Below, piece after piece: positions 1 to 12,295 of a DNA stretch of 64,000 bases. The stretch is from Pyrenula massariospora (Eukaryota > Ascomycota > Eurotiomycetes > Pyrenulales > Pyrenulaceae): the NCBI GenBank assembly GCA_021030905.1, contig JAGFMI010000002.1, forward strand, positions 496,001-560,000. Direction: 5' to 3'. The notes beneath the pieces are model-generated. The model saw only the letters and a list, made by a program, of their open reading frames with translations, was not told where the DNA came from and did not search any database. The position numbers and the translations under genes are program-made. How positions within the stretch are numbered: the stretch's first letter is position 1; every line of letters begins with the position of its first letter.

Positions 1-1828
1 AGATGATCTGGACGACCAATTACTGGCGATTGGCCTGCCAAACGATCTTTACCCTCTTCTTCGGCGGGAAGGATTTCGCACCGAATGCTGTGATTGACGG
101 GGAGAATATACAAGATTACCTGCAAGGCCATTTTATTGCGGCCTGCAAGCATTTAGCCAAAAGGATCCATGAAGCCGGCGACCTCGAAGACGACTGCGTC
201 ATTGGATGGGAGAGCATGAATGAACCTAACAGGGGCCTCATCAGCTTTCAAGACCTGTCAGTGATACCACCAGAGCAAAAACTCCAAAAAGGGCCCTCTC
301 CAACCGCGTGGCAAGCCATTTTGACTGGATCGGGTCGCGCCTGCGAGATTGACACCTGGGACGTTGGCAGCTTCGGTCCGTACAAAAGTGGCAAAGAACT
401 CATTGATCCGGGAGGCGTGTCGGCCTGGCTTCCAGAAAATTCTGACGACTCAAAATATGGGTGGACGAGGGATCCGCAATGGAAGCTCGGTGAATGTTTG
501 TGGTCCCAAAACGGAGTGTGGGACCCATCGGAGGATAAACTCCTTAAAAAAGATTACTTTGCTCGGAATCCCCGGACAGGTAAGAAAATGGACTACGAAG
601 CTTTCACCAATACCTACTTCATGGAACATTTTAGAAAATTCCGTGACGCTATACGCAGCATTCACAAAAAGGCGTTCATACTATGTGAAGCACCTGTCCT
701 AGAAATACCGCCTGATATCAAAGGCACCGATGATGACGAACCTCGACTTGTCTTTGCATCGCACTACTATGACGGCCTGACATTACTGACTAAGCACTGG
801 AATAGATATTATAACATCGACGTGTTTGGCGTCCTTCGGGGGAAGTATCTCGCACCAGCATTCGCACTTAAAATTGGTGAAAATGCTATCAGAGCTTGTT
901 TGAAAGATCAGCTTGAAGCTATCTGTCAGGAGGGTGTTAGGTATTTGGGAACACATCCTTGCTTATTCACCGAGATTGGGATTCCTTACGATATGGATGA
1001 CAAATATGCCTATAAGACTGGTGACTATGCTAGTCAGTCTGCCGCCATGGACGCCAATCATTTTGCGCTAGAGGGCAGCGGTGCAGCTGGCTACACGCTA
1101 TGGGTCTACGTCGCCAGCGTATGTGTAACAAATAATGTGTCTAGGCAAATAACTAACGTTGATTTCAGAACAGCCACGAGTGGGGAGACAATTGGAATGG
1201 AGAGGATCTCTCAATAACGTCCATCGACGACAAAGACCTTTCTCTCTCCCAGCAGCCACTGGGGATTAGTCCCAATGAATCAACGATATCCCTCAGCCCG
1301 GCCTCGCCATCCTTCTCTCACAGTCGATCTGAAACGAACTCACCAGTCACACCTTCCAATGTAAAGGACACTTTAAAAACTCCATCCATCACAACGCAGA
1401 GATCAAGTACATCGGCCGAACTCGGTGCAAATCCTGGGTTGAGAGCGGCAGACGCCTTTGTCCGACCAAGTCCAATCGCCACCTGTGGTCATGTTGTGAA
1501 GTACGGCTTTGACTTGAAAAACTGTACATTTGTGCTTTCACTCGAAACTGAAAAGCCAGTGGAAGAAAGTGCACCGACAATAGTGTTCCTTCCTGAATAT
1601 CATTTTCCCCGTACCAACACGCGGGTGGAGGTTAGCGGAGGAAAGTGGACAATCGACGTGGAAAATGTCGAAGGTGGGTCATTACAGACGTTCCGATGGT
1701 GGCATGGCCAAGGCTCTCATGAGCTGACCATTCGAGGAATCAAGAGAAGACAGGGTGCGCCTGTAGGGGCGGAGCAGGACGAAGGCTACTACGAACAGTG
1801 CCGACAAAGTGGCTGTACCGTGATGTAA
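1..1828 (+). CDS. GH5 steryl-beta-glucosidase / endoglycoceramidase-related protein (5' truncated by window edge)
   Basis: This is the C-terminal part of a glycoside hydrolase family 5 protein of the fungal EGCrP2/Sgl1 type, enzymes known to hydrolyse ergosteryl glucoside or glucosylceramide inside the cell. The reading frame enters from the left edge (codons start at base 3). An intron at 1119-1168 has a GTATGT donor, an AACTAAC branch site and a CAG acceptor. Exon 2 is 1169-1828 and begins NSHEWGDNWNGED, a family-typical stretch that confirms the splice. The acid/base glutamate lies in WESMNEPN (residue 74 of the visible part) and the nucleophile in LFTEIGIPYD (residue 324). A Ser/Thr/Pro-rich linker precedes a C-terminal beta domain. 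The protein ends CTVM, a CaaX-like sequence. No signal peptide can be assessed because the N-terminus is missing. The family call is secure; the exact glucoside substrate is inferred. Confidence 0.9.
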
Positions 1829-2321
1829 ATGAAATAGACTTCTTCTGGCCCAATTGCATCTTGTGAGAGTCATGAGCATTCATATACTAGACTTACCATC
1901 GATGGGTGCCTGTATAGAACGTCGTCGACCGGCGCGTAAAATCACGTGACAGCCTAGCGGAAGGCTTCCGGCTGGCGCCTCTACCAGGCTGGGAGTTGCG
2001 CCTGGAAGCCGCGCTTTCGTCTTGCCTCCTGCTTGGGGCCAATCAGCTGACCATGGGGACGTGATGACCATCACCTGTCTACTTCACCTGCTTCACGAGG
2101 ACGGAGAGCATCCATCCAGCAGGGTTGCTCGTACCCGTCCATCGCTGGCGTCGAGTTCACAGCCCGGGTCATCAAGCAAACTACCACGCTGATCGGGCCA
2201 GCTCCTTCATTTAAAGACCATATTTGTATAGACCTTTTCCTTCAAGCTCTGCCGCATATTTTGATAAAACTCCGCGGATTTTCTTTTATCTATTTCAAGT
2301 GAAGGCGCACCGAATCTCGGA
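1829..2321. other. Intergenic: GH5 3' region and MSN5 promoter/5' leader
   Basis: No coding capacity is seen. A perfect 8-bp palindrome TCACGTGA lies at 1942-1949 (E-box type, bound by Cbf1/bHLH factors in fungi). A pyrimidine-rich stretch at about 2278-2300 lies just upstream of the Msn5 start at 2322, as is common in fungal core promoters. Confidence 0.5.
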
Positions 2322-5300
2322 ATGAGCGTCCAGGTACCAGATGGAAACGAAAACGGAATTCGTGGCCACCCCTTCGATCAAAGCAATGCTACGTCGGATC
2401 TCTCCAGCATTCTAACAGCTTTGGATGCTATTTATGACTCATCTTCCACGAACGAGACGCGAAGGTTGGCGTCAGAACATTTGGAGGGACTGAAGTCGGA
2501 TTCACTAGCCCCAAAACATGGATTCTCTTTGGCCGCCGACCAGCAGCAAGCTCCAACAGTGCGACACTTTGGTCTTTCGTTACTGGAAACCTCCATCAGA
2601 CATGGCTGGTATGACTTACCACAGGAACATCGAGAGGCGCTGCGACACTGGTGCATACAGCTCGTGCAGGGTATACAGGACGATGACCCACAGCTTATCA
2701 GGAGCAAGCTTGCACAAGTATGGGTTGAACTTGCTAAGAAATGTTGGGCCTTGGACTGGCTCGACATGGATGCTTACTTGCTGTGGCTATGGGGAAGAAG
2801 TCTAGTATCTAGAGAGCTCGTTCTGTCAATACTCGAAGCGCTTTCTGAGGACGTCTTTTACCGGGAGGACTCTGCAGCAGCGCTTAGAGGGAATGAACTG
2901 AACACAGGATTGGTCGAAATCTTCACATCATCGCGTGATCTCGCTGGAGGCATCAGGATCGGTGAGGAGAAAGTGAAGCTTCGGGCGGCTGACGATGGGT
3001 GGCTTGAGAGAATTAGCCGTTTCCTAGATTCCTGCATGGAGGGAAACGCAAATAGCCCGGCCTTAAAGTCTGTCGCGATCAAAGCCCTGGCCACCATCCG
3101 TTCAGTCTGTTCATGGATTATGCCTTCAGCAATTGTATCAGCTTCATGCTTAGAAAGCGTCTGTATGACACTGACTAAGGACGATGCCGAGATATTACTG
3201 GTTTGTCGTATGGGCTAAATGTATGGAATCCCGCTAATTCTAACTCCAGGCTTCGGTTGAAGCTCTTCATGCCCTTTACGCGCGACAAAATTTTGAAGAG
3301 CACGACTTTCAAAGTCTGATCAACCCGATGTACCAGCCCGAGAACGTTGCTTTACTTCGCAGAATGTACGAATGGTCCATTGTGGATTGTCATGACATAG
3401 ATCACACCAAATATTCACTCTCCAAAAAGTTCTCCGAGGTAGCTTAACCAATTAGGACACGCGCGGCTTCGAGGCTGATTGGTTCCTACAGATAGTTTCA
3501 TTTCTCTGCAACCACGCGGAGCAGAGGCCCGCAGCTCTGCTTAAAGAAGTCGATCTTCTACCTTTCCTACGTTTAGCGATCGCTGTTCTCCAACATCCGA
3601 GCCTCGTTGTTTCGATACCAGCACTGCATTCTTGGGTCAAAATCTGGGCATCCCCAGTTCTTGGAGACTCGTCACCAGTGTGGTCTGTTGTGGGGGAGCT
3701 GCTAGAGACCGCTAGTCACAGGATCGTCCGATATGAGCACTTTCCTGAGGACTGCGATGACCCTGTCATTGTATTCCTGAACGAAGACATCGACACAGTC
3801 CCTGAAAGACATGCCTTCCTCGGTAACTATCGGAGATTTTGCTTTCAGATAATTGAAAGTATTACAGAACGTCGACCAAGGGATGCCATTACGCACATCC
3901 TAGCACAAATAGATCCCGCCCTCGACCGTTGGCAGGCATCCGATCAAGATTTCGATCAATCACGAACCGATGAGCGTTCTACCCAACACCTCGAAATAGA
4001 TGCACGGTGTACTGTAGTGGAGGCGGCTCTGAGGGGATACAATCGGTGGGTGGCAAGCCGTGGCAAAGATCCTCAGCAGGACGAGCGCGAGCGTGCCTCT
4101 CTAGAGACGTCTTTGGAAAATTGGGGATCGGATTTCCTAGCGCGCCGAATATTTAGACGCCCTGACATTGAGCAGCGGATAATTAAACTTGCGCTTGAAC
4201 TTTCCGGTAGGGCGCTTCCTCAAAACCAGAGCTTTGCATTGAAAGTGCTCGAACACCTTCTGAGTGCCATTCCAAAAGACGAACCTGCCAACCCACAATA
4301 CTCAGAGTCTGTTAAAGAGCTACACAACCTTGCCACAAACGAAATGCGCCGGCTCACAATGCGAAATGCGGACTACTTCGCAACATTTTTCGAGCAAATT
4401 GAAACAAAAGTCAAAGATCTCCTAGCTTCGTGGAACATGGACGAGAAGGCCCAGGCCGAGCTTCATGCTGTCCTGTTCGTGATCTTTCAGAGGGCGACGA
4501 GTATTGACGTAGAGGTGCGTCGAGCACGCCTCGAGGGCTTTATTCTCCCGGTCAAATCTATGTGGCTGGATGAAAACCTTACACAATCGCTTTCGACATT
4601 CGAAGGCTTCTGTCAATACCTTGGTTTTGATCAGGTCGGACCCTACCTTCGGAAGATTGACGCACATCGTCTAGAGGATTGGTCTTCAGTCAAGATTGAT
4701 GACGAAGGTGTTCAGATACAAAACGACATGACTCGTCGCTTTTCTCGACTTCCGTTTCGCGCCACGAAATCACTGCTGGCTGCATCCACAGAGAAGCTCA
4801 GAAGAGATAGCCAGACTTATCAATTAACCATTGCTCTTTGGCAACCATGTTTCCCGGCTATTATTCCAAGTGTGCTTAAATTGGTGTCTTTTGCGCACCA
4901 GTTCAACGACCGGTCTACCTGGGCCACCTTGCCTTCAGAGCTGCAAATGATTGTTAATCGGATTTTGATGGACAGATTCTGGCAAGCCGGAATAAGCAGC
5001 GGCACAAAAGAGGATTTTTACGCAAAAATTACGTCCACAAAATCTACTCTGGAAGGGTTCGGCTCTTCTGTTCGGGGGAAGCTGCGGATGGTCCGCGAAA
5101 GCTGCTACACCATCCTTTATTGTATCTCTCGCCTGGGCGACTACCTATACAGCTACCCTGGTCTCCCTGAACCACTCGCAAATGCCCTGTACGGTACATC
5201 GTCGACTTTATCCTCACATCAGTTCTCCGTTCTACTCAACATGACCAGACATTTGATAGACGACTGTCCAGGGTCACAAATGACGCATTTTCTCCCCGCA

Positions 5301-6233
5301 ATGCTGTCCACACTTTTCACGCATCTCGATATTAAGCTGACGACTGCCTGGTCCTCGCTTGACGAACGCAAGAGTGGTGGAATATCTACTGAGTCGGCTC
5401 TGAGCGAGGAAATGAAAGAGGAGTCGATCTTGCGTGGCTTAACGTACAACGCGGTGATGTTGATTACGGGCTTGTGTGATCCCCATCGGGTAAGCCAAGG
5501 GGCACAACCGGTACATGACCAATCTCGAAATCACGACGCTGAGTACTCGGACTCTTTGCGGGATTTTACACTGTCCAGCCCTACAATACTCGAACCTTTG
5601 CTAAGACTCTCTGCCCACACGTTGCGGATGCGGGATACCCGATCTTGCGGGATCATCGTCCGAGTTCTGCAATCTATTGTGTCAACCTTCTGTCTGCCCG
5701 CCGACACTCAGTCAAAGGCAGAAACAGCACATCTCGTCCGCGAATTCATCTCTACTGACGTACTTCAAGCAGCGATCACCTCTTTAAATGAAAGCTATTT
5801 TGTCGATGTGCAGAAGGATCTAGCGCTCCTTATTGCAAAAATTTGGACTGCATATGGCATTCTCCCAGCTGGTACCGCCGCGCCTGCATCTCCTGACCAA
5901 CCGCTGTCTCAGACTCCAAGAACTGTACTATGCTCTTTACCTGGATTAAGCCCTGAAAAGATCGACGCATGTGCTGTGAAACTAGGGACCGATCAGAATC
6001 ATCGCCACCAACGAGCCTTTGTCCTAAGTCTTCTGGAGAGTATTCGAGGCATCAGCATAAGCGAAATCGGAAAGATCAAGCCAAATGTGAGCAGCTCACA
6101 GACCAGACGAAGCGCAAAGGAACGTTACTCGAGTGGTGTGGAAGAAATGAATTCTGCAAGTTCAGCTCAGCAGGGAACTGCATTTGCCGAAGATGGACCG
6201 GATCTCGTTGGCGTTAAGGAGATTTTTGGCTGA
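2322..6233 (+). CDS. msn5: Exportin of the Msn5 / exportin-5 family (karyopherin beta)
   Basis: This is a nuclear transport receptor. Msn5 in yeast exports phosphorylated transcription factors, and the metazoan orthologue exportin-5 carries pre-miRNA and tRNA. Three exons give 1269 residues, against 1224 in yeast: 2322-3200, 3250-3438 and 3492-6233. The introns (3201-3249, donor GTTTGT; 3439-3491, donor GTAGCT) both fall between codons, and the joins restore continuous helical-repeat sequence. The N-terminus has the importin-beta-like signature of the family (NETRRLASEHLEGLKSD, then VRHFGLSLLE.SIRHGW and the WVELAKKCWALDW segment). The rest is HEAT-like helices without other domains, and the tail is polar. 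The start is the first ATG after the pyrimidine-rich leader. It is followed on the same strand by SKI3. Confidence in the family is high; cargo cannot be read from sequence. Confidence 0.9.
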
Positions 6234-6843
6234 GAGACAGTCAACAATCGTGGGAGTTTTGGGCGTTGAAGGTCAATGTTGGACATGTCGTGATGATACC
6301 CGATCGTCGAGATTTCACTGTAAGAAGAAAGTCACTTAGATGGCAGTGACTTTGATTTCTCCAACTATCAAGTTAGCAAGATAGATTTTCATTTCAAGAA
6401 CATTGTATAACACAAAAGGGATATAAATTTCCTAACGGAAAATGCTATCGGAGGTTGTCATGGCTTATCGAGGCAGATGCTACAAAATGTCATCGCTTGG
6501 TCCAGTCAAGCAAGTTTAGCCGAGGTTCCGTAGAACTGTCAGTAAATAATAGCGTGCAATATTACGATTCTGATGTTGAAGGAATCAAGTCTCAGATCAC
6601 GTATTTGGCATGCCGTCATTGAGTATTCACTTCGGAGATGTTCGATCTCTCAGTGAAAATTCGTGCAAGACAGCTATTCTATTGGGTAGCAGGGGTTGGG
6701 CTATCAAAAATATAATGACCGTTAAAAGTGCCAATACCTGGGACATTGACACTCTTTGGTCGCTAGTAATTCCCTACCGCTGAGAGTTGTATTTATACTT
6801 CAACTTTATCGACGAGATAAATACCTTAGGTTCCTTCTCTGTC
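6234..6843. other. Intergenic between MSN5 and SKI3
   Basis: AT-richer than the flanking exons. It should hold the Msn5 3' end and the Ski3 promoter. No convincing ORF or repeat is seen; a 62-codon ORF starting at 6756 overlaps the Ski3 start in another frame and is a shadow. Confidence 0.5.
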
Positions 6844-9800
6844 ATGGTATCGAGCAAGCAAGGCCTCAAGGCCACCAAAACAGCCATCGACAACAAGAAT
6901 TTCGAAGTCGCTGCTTCACAAGCAGAAGAGTTGATTCAGAATGACGAAACAAACTTCATGGCGTGAGTTGAGGGCTTTACTCAATTTTCAGATGCTTGAC
7001 GCATGCTAATAATGGTTCAGGTTCGTCCTTTTAGGATTTGCCCGTGACAAGCTTAATCAAGATGAACTGGCGGAGAGGGCATATCAATCCGCTCTGACTT
7101 TGAGATCGCAAGATCCACAACCTTGGAAAGGCATCATATCTATTGCTGAAAAGCATGGTGCTCAAAAGTTGGATCAATACCACAGTGCTATCACCGCGCT
7201 GGGTAATATTTATGTCAATTTGCAAGCTTCAACCAATTCCTGTCTATAGTCGATCCAGACTTGCTAACAATTACAGGGATGATGCGCCTTCTTGTCAAGC
7301 CGTTGTGGACAAGTATGAGCTATTTGTCAAGAAACATGGCAATAGGCCGCAGCAGATACACGCACTTGAGCTTCTCATTCCACAAAGTCCGCTGTACGAC
7401 CTGCTAGATGGAAGGATTCCGCATCCATCGCATACTTATTCGAGAATCATCGAGGCCATGGAAGGCGAGGAGAAGGTGTGGATAAATCAAGAGATAGGAG
7501 AGCGACGAACACGGCTTGGGGCCAAAATTGACCAGGTAAAGCTTTCGGTCTCACGTGCAGCATTTTCCAGGTTTCCTCTAGAATCGCTCTATCAACAGAT
7601 GGTCGATTGGAGCAATGATGACGAAGTCCGTCGGAGCAATGAGGAAAAGCTCTTTCAGCGAGCCTACGACACCTTGCTTGCGCTACCTGAACACGAGAAA
7701 CCACCTAAACGGGACCAGGTCTTCAATATCGCCAATGGTATGGTGATCATCAAGCACCCTTTCGAACTAGCTTGGACTGTCGCTATAGAATGGATGGATG
7801 CCGATAGGTTCGAGGAATGGGATCCCGGAATTTTTCAAGACTACATAAGTCTATTTCCGGAGAGCGGGTTCAGCAAGGTGCTCAGAGGTTATCTTGAGAG
7901 CGACATCTCTCCTTTCAAACCTACAGTCGATAAATTACCAGAGACTGCGTTAGAAGATGACAATATAGAGAAGCAACTAGGACAAGCCGACAGGCTCATT
8001 CTCATGGCGGAGGGATTCGAAGAGTGTTCGAATTCGCTTGTTGCTCATCGCATGATGGCTGAGCTCTACTTATCACTCGAAGAGTTCAGTAATGCAGTTG
8101 ACATTGGTGATCGAGCTCAAAAGCTTTGCAAGAGAATGGCTCACGAATTTGGACTCGGTCTGCAGGAAACGCTAGACTCGGTCAACACGATTCTCGCTAC
8201 TGCCATGATTTCCTACCAGTCACCTCGGTACCACCCGCAAGCCAAGGAGCTCTTCTCCCAAGTTCTCGAACGCAACCCAACTGACATATCTTCCTTGATG
8301 GGTATAGGGTTCATCTTTGAAGAAGACGAAGACTACAGTGAAGCGGTGGCATTCCTGGAGAAAGCTTTGCAGCGTGAAACTAATAATTTGAGGATAAGAT
8401 CAGAAATAGCTTGGTGTCGAGTGATGATGCAAGATTTGGCAAAAGGTCTAGAAGAACTTCGCAGCGTGCTATCAGATGTCCTTATTTCAAAGCCTGTCAA
8501 TCTTAAAATGAAATCCGAAGTACTCTACCGGATCGGATATTGCATGTGGAATATCGACCCGACGAAATCTGCTCGCAGAAGCAAAGAAGGAGCCTATAGA
8601 TTCTTCATTGATTCCCTCCAGGCGAACCCAAATTATGCTCCATCGTATACGATGCTAGGACATTACTTTGAGGGTTACGGAAAGAGCAAAAAGCGATCTC
8701 GCACAGCCTTTCAGAAAGCTTTCGAGCTTTCTCCGTCTGAGATCGAAGCTGCCGAACGACTAGCTCAATCATACGCTCACAGTGGAGAATGGGACCTAGT
8801 AGAACTTGTCGCCCAGCGTGTGGTTGACTCAGGTAAAGCTCGACCTGCACCAGGTTCTAAGAAGCAAGCCTATAGCTGGCCATTCGCCGCTCTTGGTGTC
8901 AGCGAAATGAATAAGCAGCAATTTTCCAAAAGCATCATATCTTTCCAAGTCGCCCTTCGAATCACACCGAATGATTACAACTCATGGATTGGTCTTGGAG
9001 AGAGTTACCACCATGCTGGACGACATGTCGCCGCCACTCGTGCCTTTTCTAAAGCCGAAAGCCTTGAAAGCAAACCGCCAGAAGAACAGACCTGGTTCGC
9101 TAAATATATGCTGGCAAATGTTAGTCGCGAAATAGGAGCCTTTGAGGACGCGATAAACGGCTATGAAATAGTGCTTGCTATGAAGCCTGATGAATTTGGG
9201 GTATCCGTCGCTCTACTTCAGACGCTCACGGAGACTGCATGGTCGTATCTAGAGAGAGGTGTCTTTGGGCAAGCCGCAGAGATGGCCCAAAAGGCCCTTA
9301 ATGTCGCTAGCCAGATCGCCTCTATTCGTTTTGAAGCATTTGATCTCTGGAAGTCCGTCGGAGATGCCTGCTCTGTACTCGGCTTTCTGCAAGCTGAAGC
9401 GCCCAATGTCGACTTTGGAGCATTGGAACAGCTATTGCATATGAACATCGAAGAAGGAGAGCTCCCGGCCCTCGAAAATGCAGAACGTTTAGCCGAGAAG
9501 CTTTTACCTCTGAGCCGTGACGACAACCAAATCCCACCCTTTAAACGTTGTTTATACGGTGCTATTTTGTCTCAGAGGCGAGCAATTCATGCTGCTTCAA
9601 GCGATGTCCATGCGCAAGCAGTATCTTGGTACAATCTTGGATGGGCAGAGTACCAAGCTTTCACTTCATTCACCGCTGCCAAGAGATCGCATAGCTTCTT
9701 AAGAGCTGCAGTACGCTGCTTCAAGCGTGCAATCGAACTAGAAGCTGGAAACGCTGAGTTTTGGAATGCTCTTGGAGTCGTCACTGCTACTTTAAATCCA

Positions 9801-11183
9801 AGAGTGGCTCAGCATTCGTTCATTAGGAGTCTTCATCTGAATGACCGCGGCGCCCGCACATGGACCAATCTAGGGACATTGTACCTTCTCAACGAGGATC
9901 ACGAACTCGCAAACCAGGCTTTTACTAGAGCGCAGTCCTCAGACCCCGATTTTGCGCATGCTTGGCTAGGCCAAGGGCTCATTGCGCTGCTCTATTTTCG
10001 CGACTTAGATGAAGCAAGCGGCCTATTTATTCATGCTTTTGGCATCGCCTCGTCCTCGTCAGTTCCTACGAGACAAAGATACTGTCTTTCAATGTTTGAT
10101 CATCTACGTGATTCCGACTCTTTACTCTCAAGTAGCCCGGCTTCCCTTGTTCAACCGCTATTTGCGCTCTATCAGCTTCCACATTCTATGCATTTCAACC
10201 ATTTGACTGCACTGTTTGCGGAACGCACAATGGACTACAACGAGGCGGTCGACAAACTCGAAGAGGTCTGCAAGGCTGCAGAGCAGGAATACGAGGCCAC
10301 CGAGTCTACAGATTCCCTTTCTAAATTTGCGCAGTCGAAGGCAGATCTTGCACGAGCATTACTTGCAAAATGCGAATACGAGTCTGCAGTTGAAGCGGCA
10401 GAGACTAGCCTGGACCTGTCTACAGACGATGATTCAGACTCTGTGGATCCGGAAATCCGAAAAGGCTGGCGACTTTCAGCTCATTTGACGGCTGGACTAG
10501 CGCATTACTACCTACAGGCGACGGTGAAAGCCATTTCCATGTTTCAATTTGCTCTGGAGGAGGCACGTGGCAACCCAGACGTTGTCTGTCTCCTGGCGCA
10601 AGTTCTGTGGGCACAAGGCAATGATGAGCAGAAATCATTGGCGAGGGATCAGCTTTACGGCTGCGTCGAAGAGTATCCGCATCACGTCGGAGCGGCAACG
10701 CTCCTTGCTATGATTGCATTACTCGACGAAGATGAAGAGAGCATCGACGCAGTGTGCGGTGACCTCGAAACATTAAGACTCTCGAATCACATCGGCGGTC
10801 CTGACCGAGCCAAAGTGGACAAGGTCCTCATGGTCATTAGCGCTCTGTCTGCTGGGGGAGATCATCACTTATCCGACGAGATGCGGCGTTTTCGAGAAGC
10901 ATCGAGGGGTGTCATGCTTAGTCCATCGCGACCGCAAGCGTGGACTGAGCTGGGGACTGCTGTCTGTGAGCTCGGAGATTACGAGAATGAGACTATCTAC
11001 ACGGCAGAAATGGCTTTGAAGACGGCTTTGAGGGCGGTCCCGCCATCCGGAGATCTAAGTGCGGAGGACTTGTGCAAGGCGTATGCTGGTACAGGCCGAA
11101 TATGCGATTCTGTGGTCGGCATTATGGCTGCGCCGTGGTCAATTGACGGCTGGAGGGCTCTTTCTGACGACATTGGGCGATAG
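6844..11183 (+). CDS. ski3: Superkiller complex TPR scaffold Ski3
   Basis: This is the scaffold of the cytoplasmic Ski complex (Ski2-Ski3-Ski8), which feeds mRNA to the exosome for 3'-5' decay. Three exons give 1408 residues, the usual family length: 6844-6962, 7021-7221 and 7277-11183. Intron 1 (6963-7020) has a GTGAGT donor. Intron 2 is best read as a GC-AG intron (7222-7276, donor GCAAGC, branch GCTAAC, acceptor TTACAG). It gives the family-like junction GNIYVNL-DDAPSCQAVVDKY, whereas every GT donor nearby either breaks the frame or meets a stop. The N-terminal repeat (KQGLKATKTAIDNKNFEVA), a conserved LELLIPQSPLYDLLDGRIPHPSHTY block cited here only by its position (about residues 125-150), and many TPR units over the full length support the call. 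The ATG at 6844 is the only start that gives the conserved first repeat. Confidence 0.9.
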
Positions 11184-11509
11184 ATGTGATATATATATAT
11201 GCGAAAATTTCAAAGAACTTGTATTAGAATAAGAATCAATGATTGAATACGATAGGGTACTTAAACTTACGATACACAAAGCAATCCATGTAAAGCCGCA
11301 ACAAGTATAACCTCCAAGTGCAGACCGCTAGATCATGACACTGACGGATTGTCAACTGATTCTTATTTGCCGTCTAAAACTCGTACGAATTTTGGTCTGC
11401 ATGAATCGGAAGCAGAATGGTTTCCATCCTATCCCAAAGCTCCTCGCTAAAAAGGTCAGAGTAACTAGCCAATGCCCGTCCGCCAGCAGCGCTATAACGA
11501 GCATTCTTT
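11184..11509. other. Convergent 3' region SKI3/RMI1
   Basis: This holds the two facing 3' untranslated regions. A short (TA)n tract lies at about 11190-11201, directly after the Ski3 stop codon. No gene is seen. Confidence 0.5.
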
Positions 11510-12295
11510 CTACCCAGAATCCATCATGACAACATTGTCACTTACCCTTTGTGTTTCTCCCTCTACAGCTCTCATAAGTCTCTCCTTCCTTTTCTCCCTC
11601 CACGTCCTCTCTAGCTCCTCAATCTTCCCTCCTAGCAACACCGTCGTACCTGGCTCCAACATGATCATTCCCCTCCGTACTACAGTCCCCTTCCTCAATA
11701 CCATCTTGGCTCCCATAAAACAACCCCTCTCCCCCCTTTGCCCCTGAATCTCCAACCCCTCGACCTTTCCCCTTTCAAACGCCACCCCCTTCGTCCCCCT
11801 CGCATCCTGAACAACCAGCCTATGCGGCCCCGTCGATCCCGCCGCCGGCCCTCCTCCACCACCGTCACCCGCAGCAACTCTGTGCCCGTCCTCTGCCCCC
11901 TCCAGATCCACACTCCTCACCACCTCCCTCCCCCTCACCGTCTCCCCCCTCTCCCCCCTCTCAATCTCTTCTATCACACTCCACCGACTCCTCCCCACAT
12001 CCTCTACATCGAGTATCTGCACCGCCACGTCCCCCGCCAACACCCTCTCTTTCACATCCGTCCGCCCGACATCCGCGGGCAGCAGGCGCGCCGCGTCAGC
12101 CGTGGAGAGCGAGCGGGTCAAGTCCGAGGCAAGGAGGCGGAAGAGGACCGTCTGGGTGAGCGCGGCGACGGGGACCGCGCGGGGGGAGGAGGTGATGATG
12201 GGGTAGAGGAATGAGGGGGCGATGGGGAGGGATTTGGTGGTGAGGAGGTGGGTGGTGATCGTGGTTTGAGGGTCGGGGGACAGAGGTGGGGGCAT
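11510..12295 (-). CDS. rmi1: RecQ-mediated genome instability protein 1 (Rmi1), OB-fold
   Basis: This is the OB-fold subunit of the Sgs1(RecQ)-Top3-Rmi1 dissolvasome, which resolves double Holliday junctions. It is an uninterrupted frame of 261 residues, close to the 241 of yeast Rmi1. The N-terminal half has the PILDVEDVGRSRWSVIEEIER-like region, followed by a Gly/Ala-rich loop (about residues 142-153). The diagnostic block GPHRLVVQDARG.KGVAFE then precedes CFMGAKMVLRKGTVVRRGMIML and EPGTTVLLGGKIEELERTW. This order matches the RMI1 N-terminal domain. The coding strand is strongly purine-rich and GC-rich compared with its neighbours. It is divergent from the cupin gene. No C-terminal OB2 domain is present, as in yeast. 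Confidence 0.85.
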   Translation of the reverse strand: MPPPLSPDPQTTITTHLLTTKSLPIAPSFLYPIITSSPRAVPVAALTQTVLFRLLASDLTRSLSTADAARLLPADVGRTDVKERVLAGDVAVQILDVEDVGRSRWSVIEEIERGERGETVRGREVVRSVDLEGAEDGHRVAAGDGGGGGPAAGSTGPHRLVVQDARGTKGVAFERGKVEGLEIQGQRGERGCFMGAKMVLRKGTVVRRGMIMLEPGTTVLLGGKIEELERTWREKRKERLMRAVEGETQRVSDNVVMMDSG

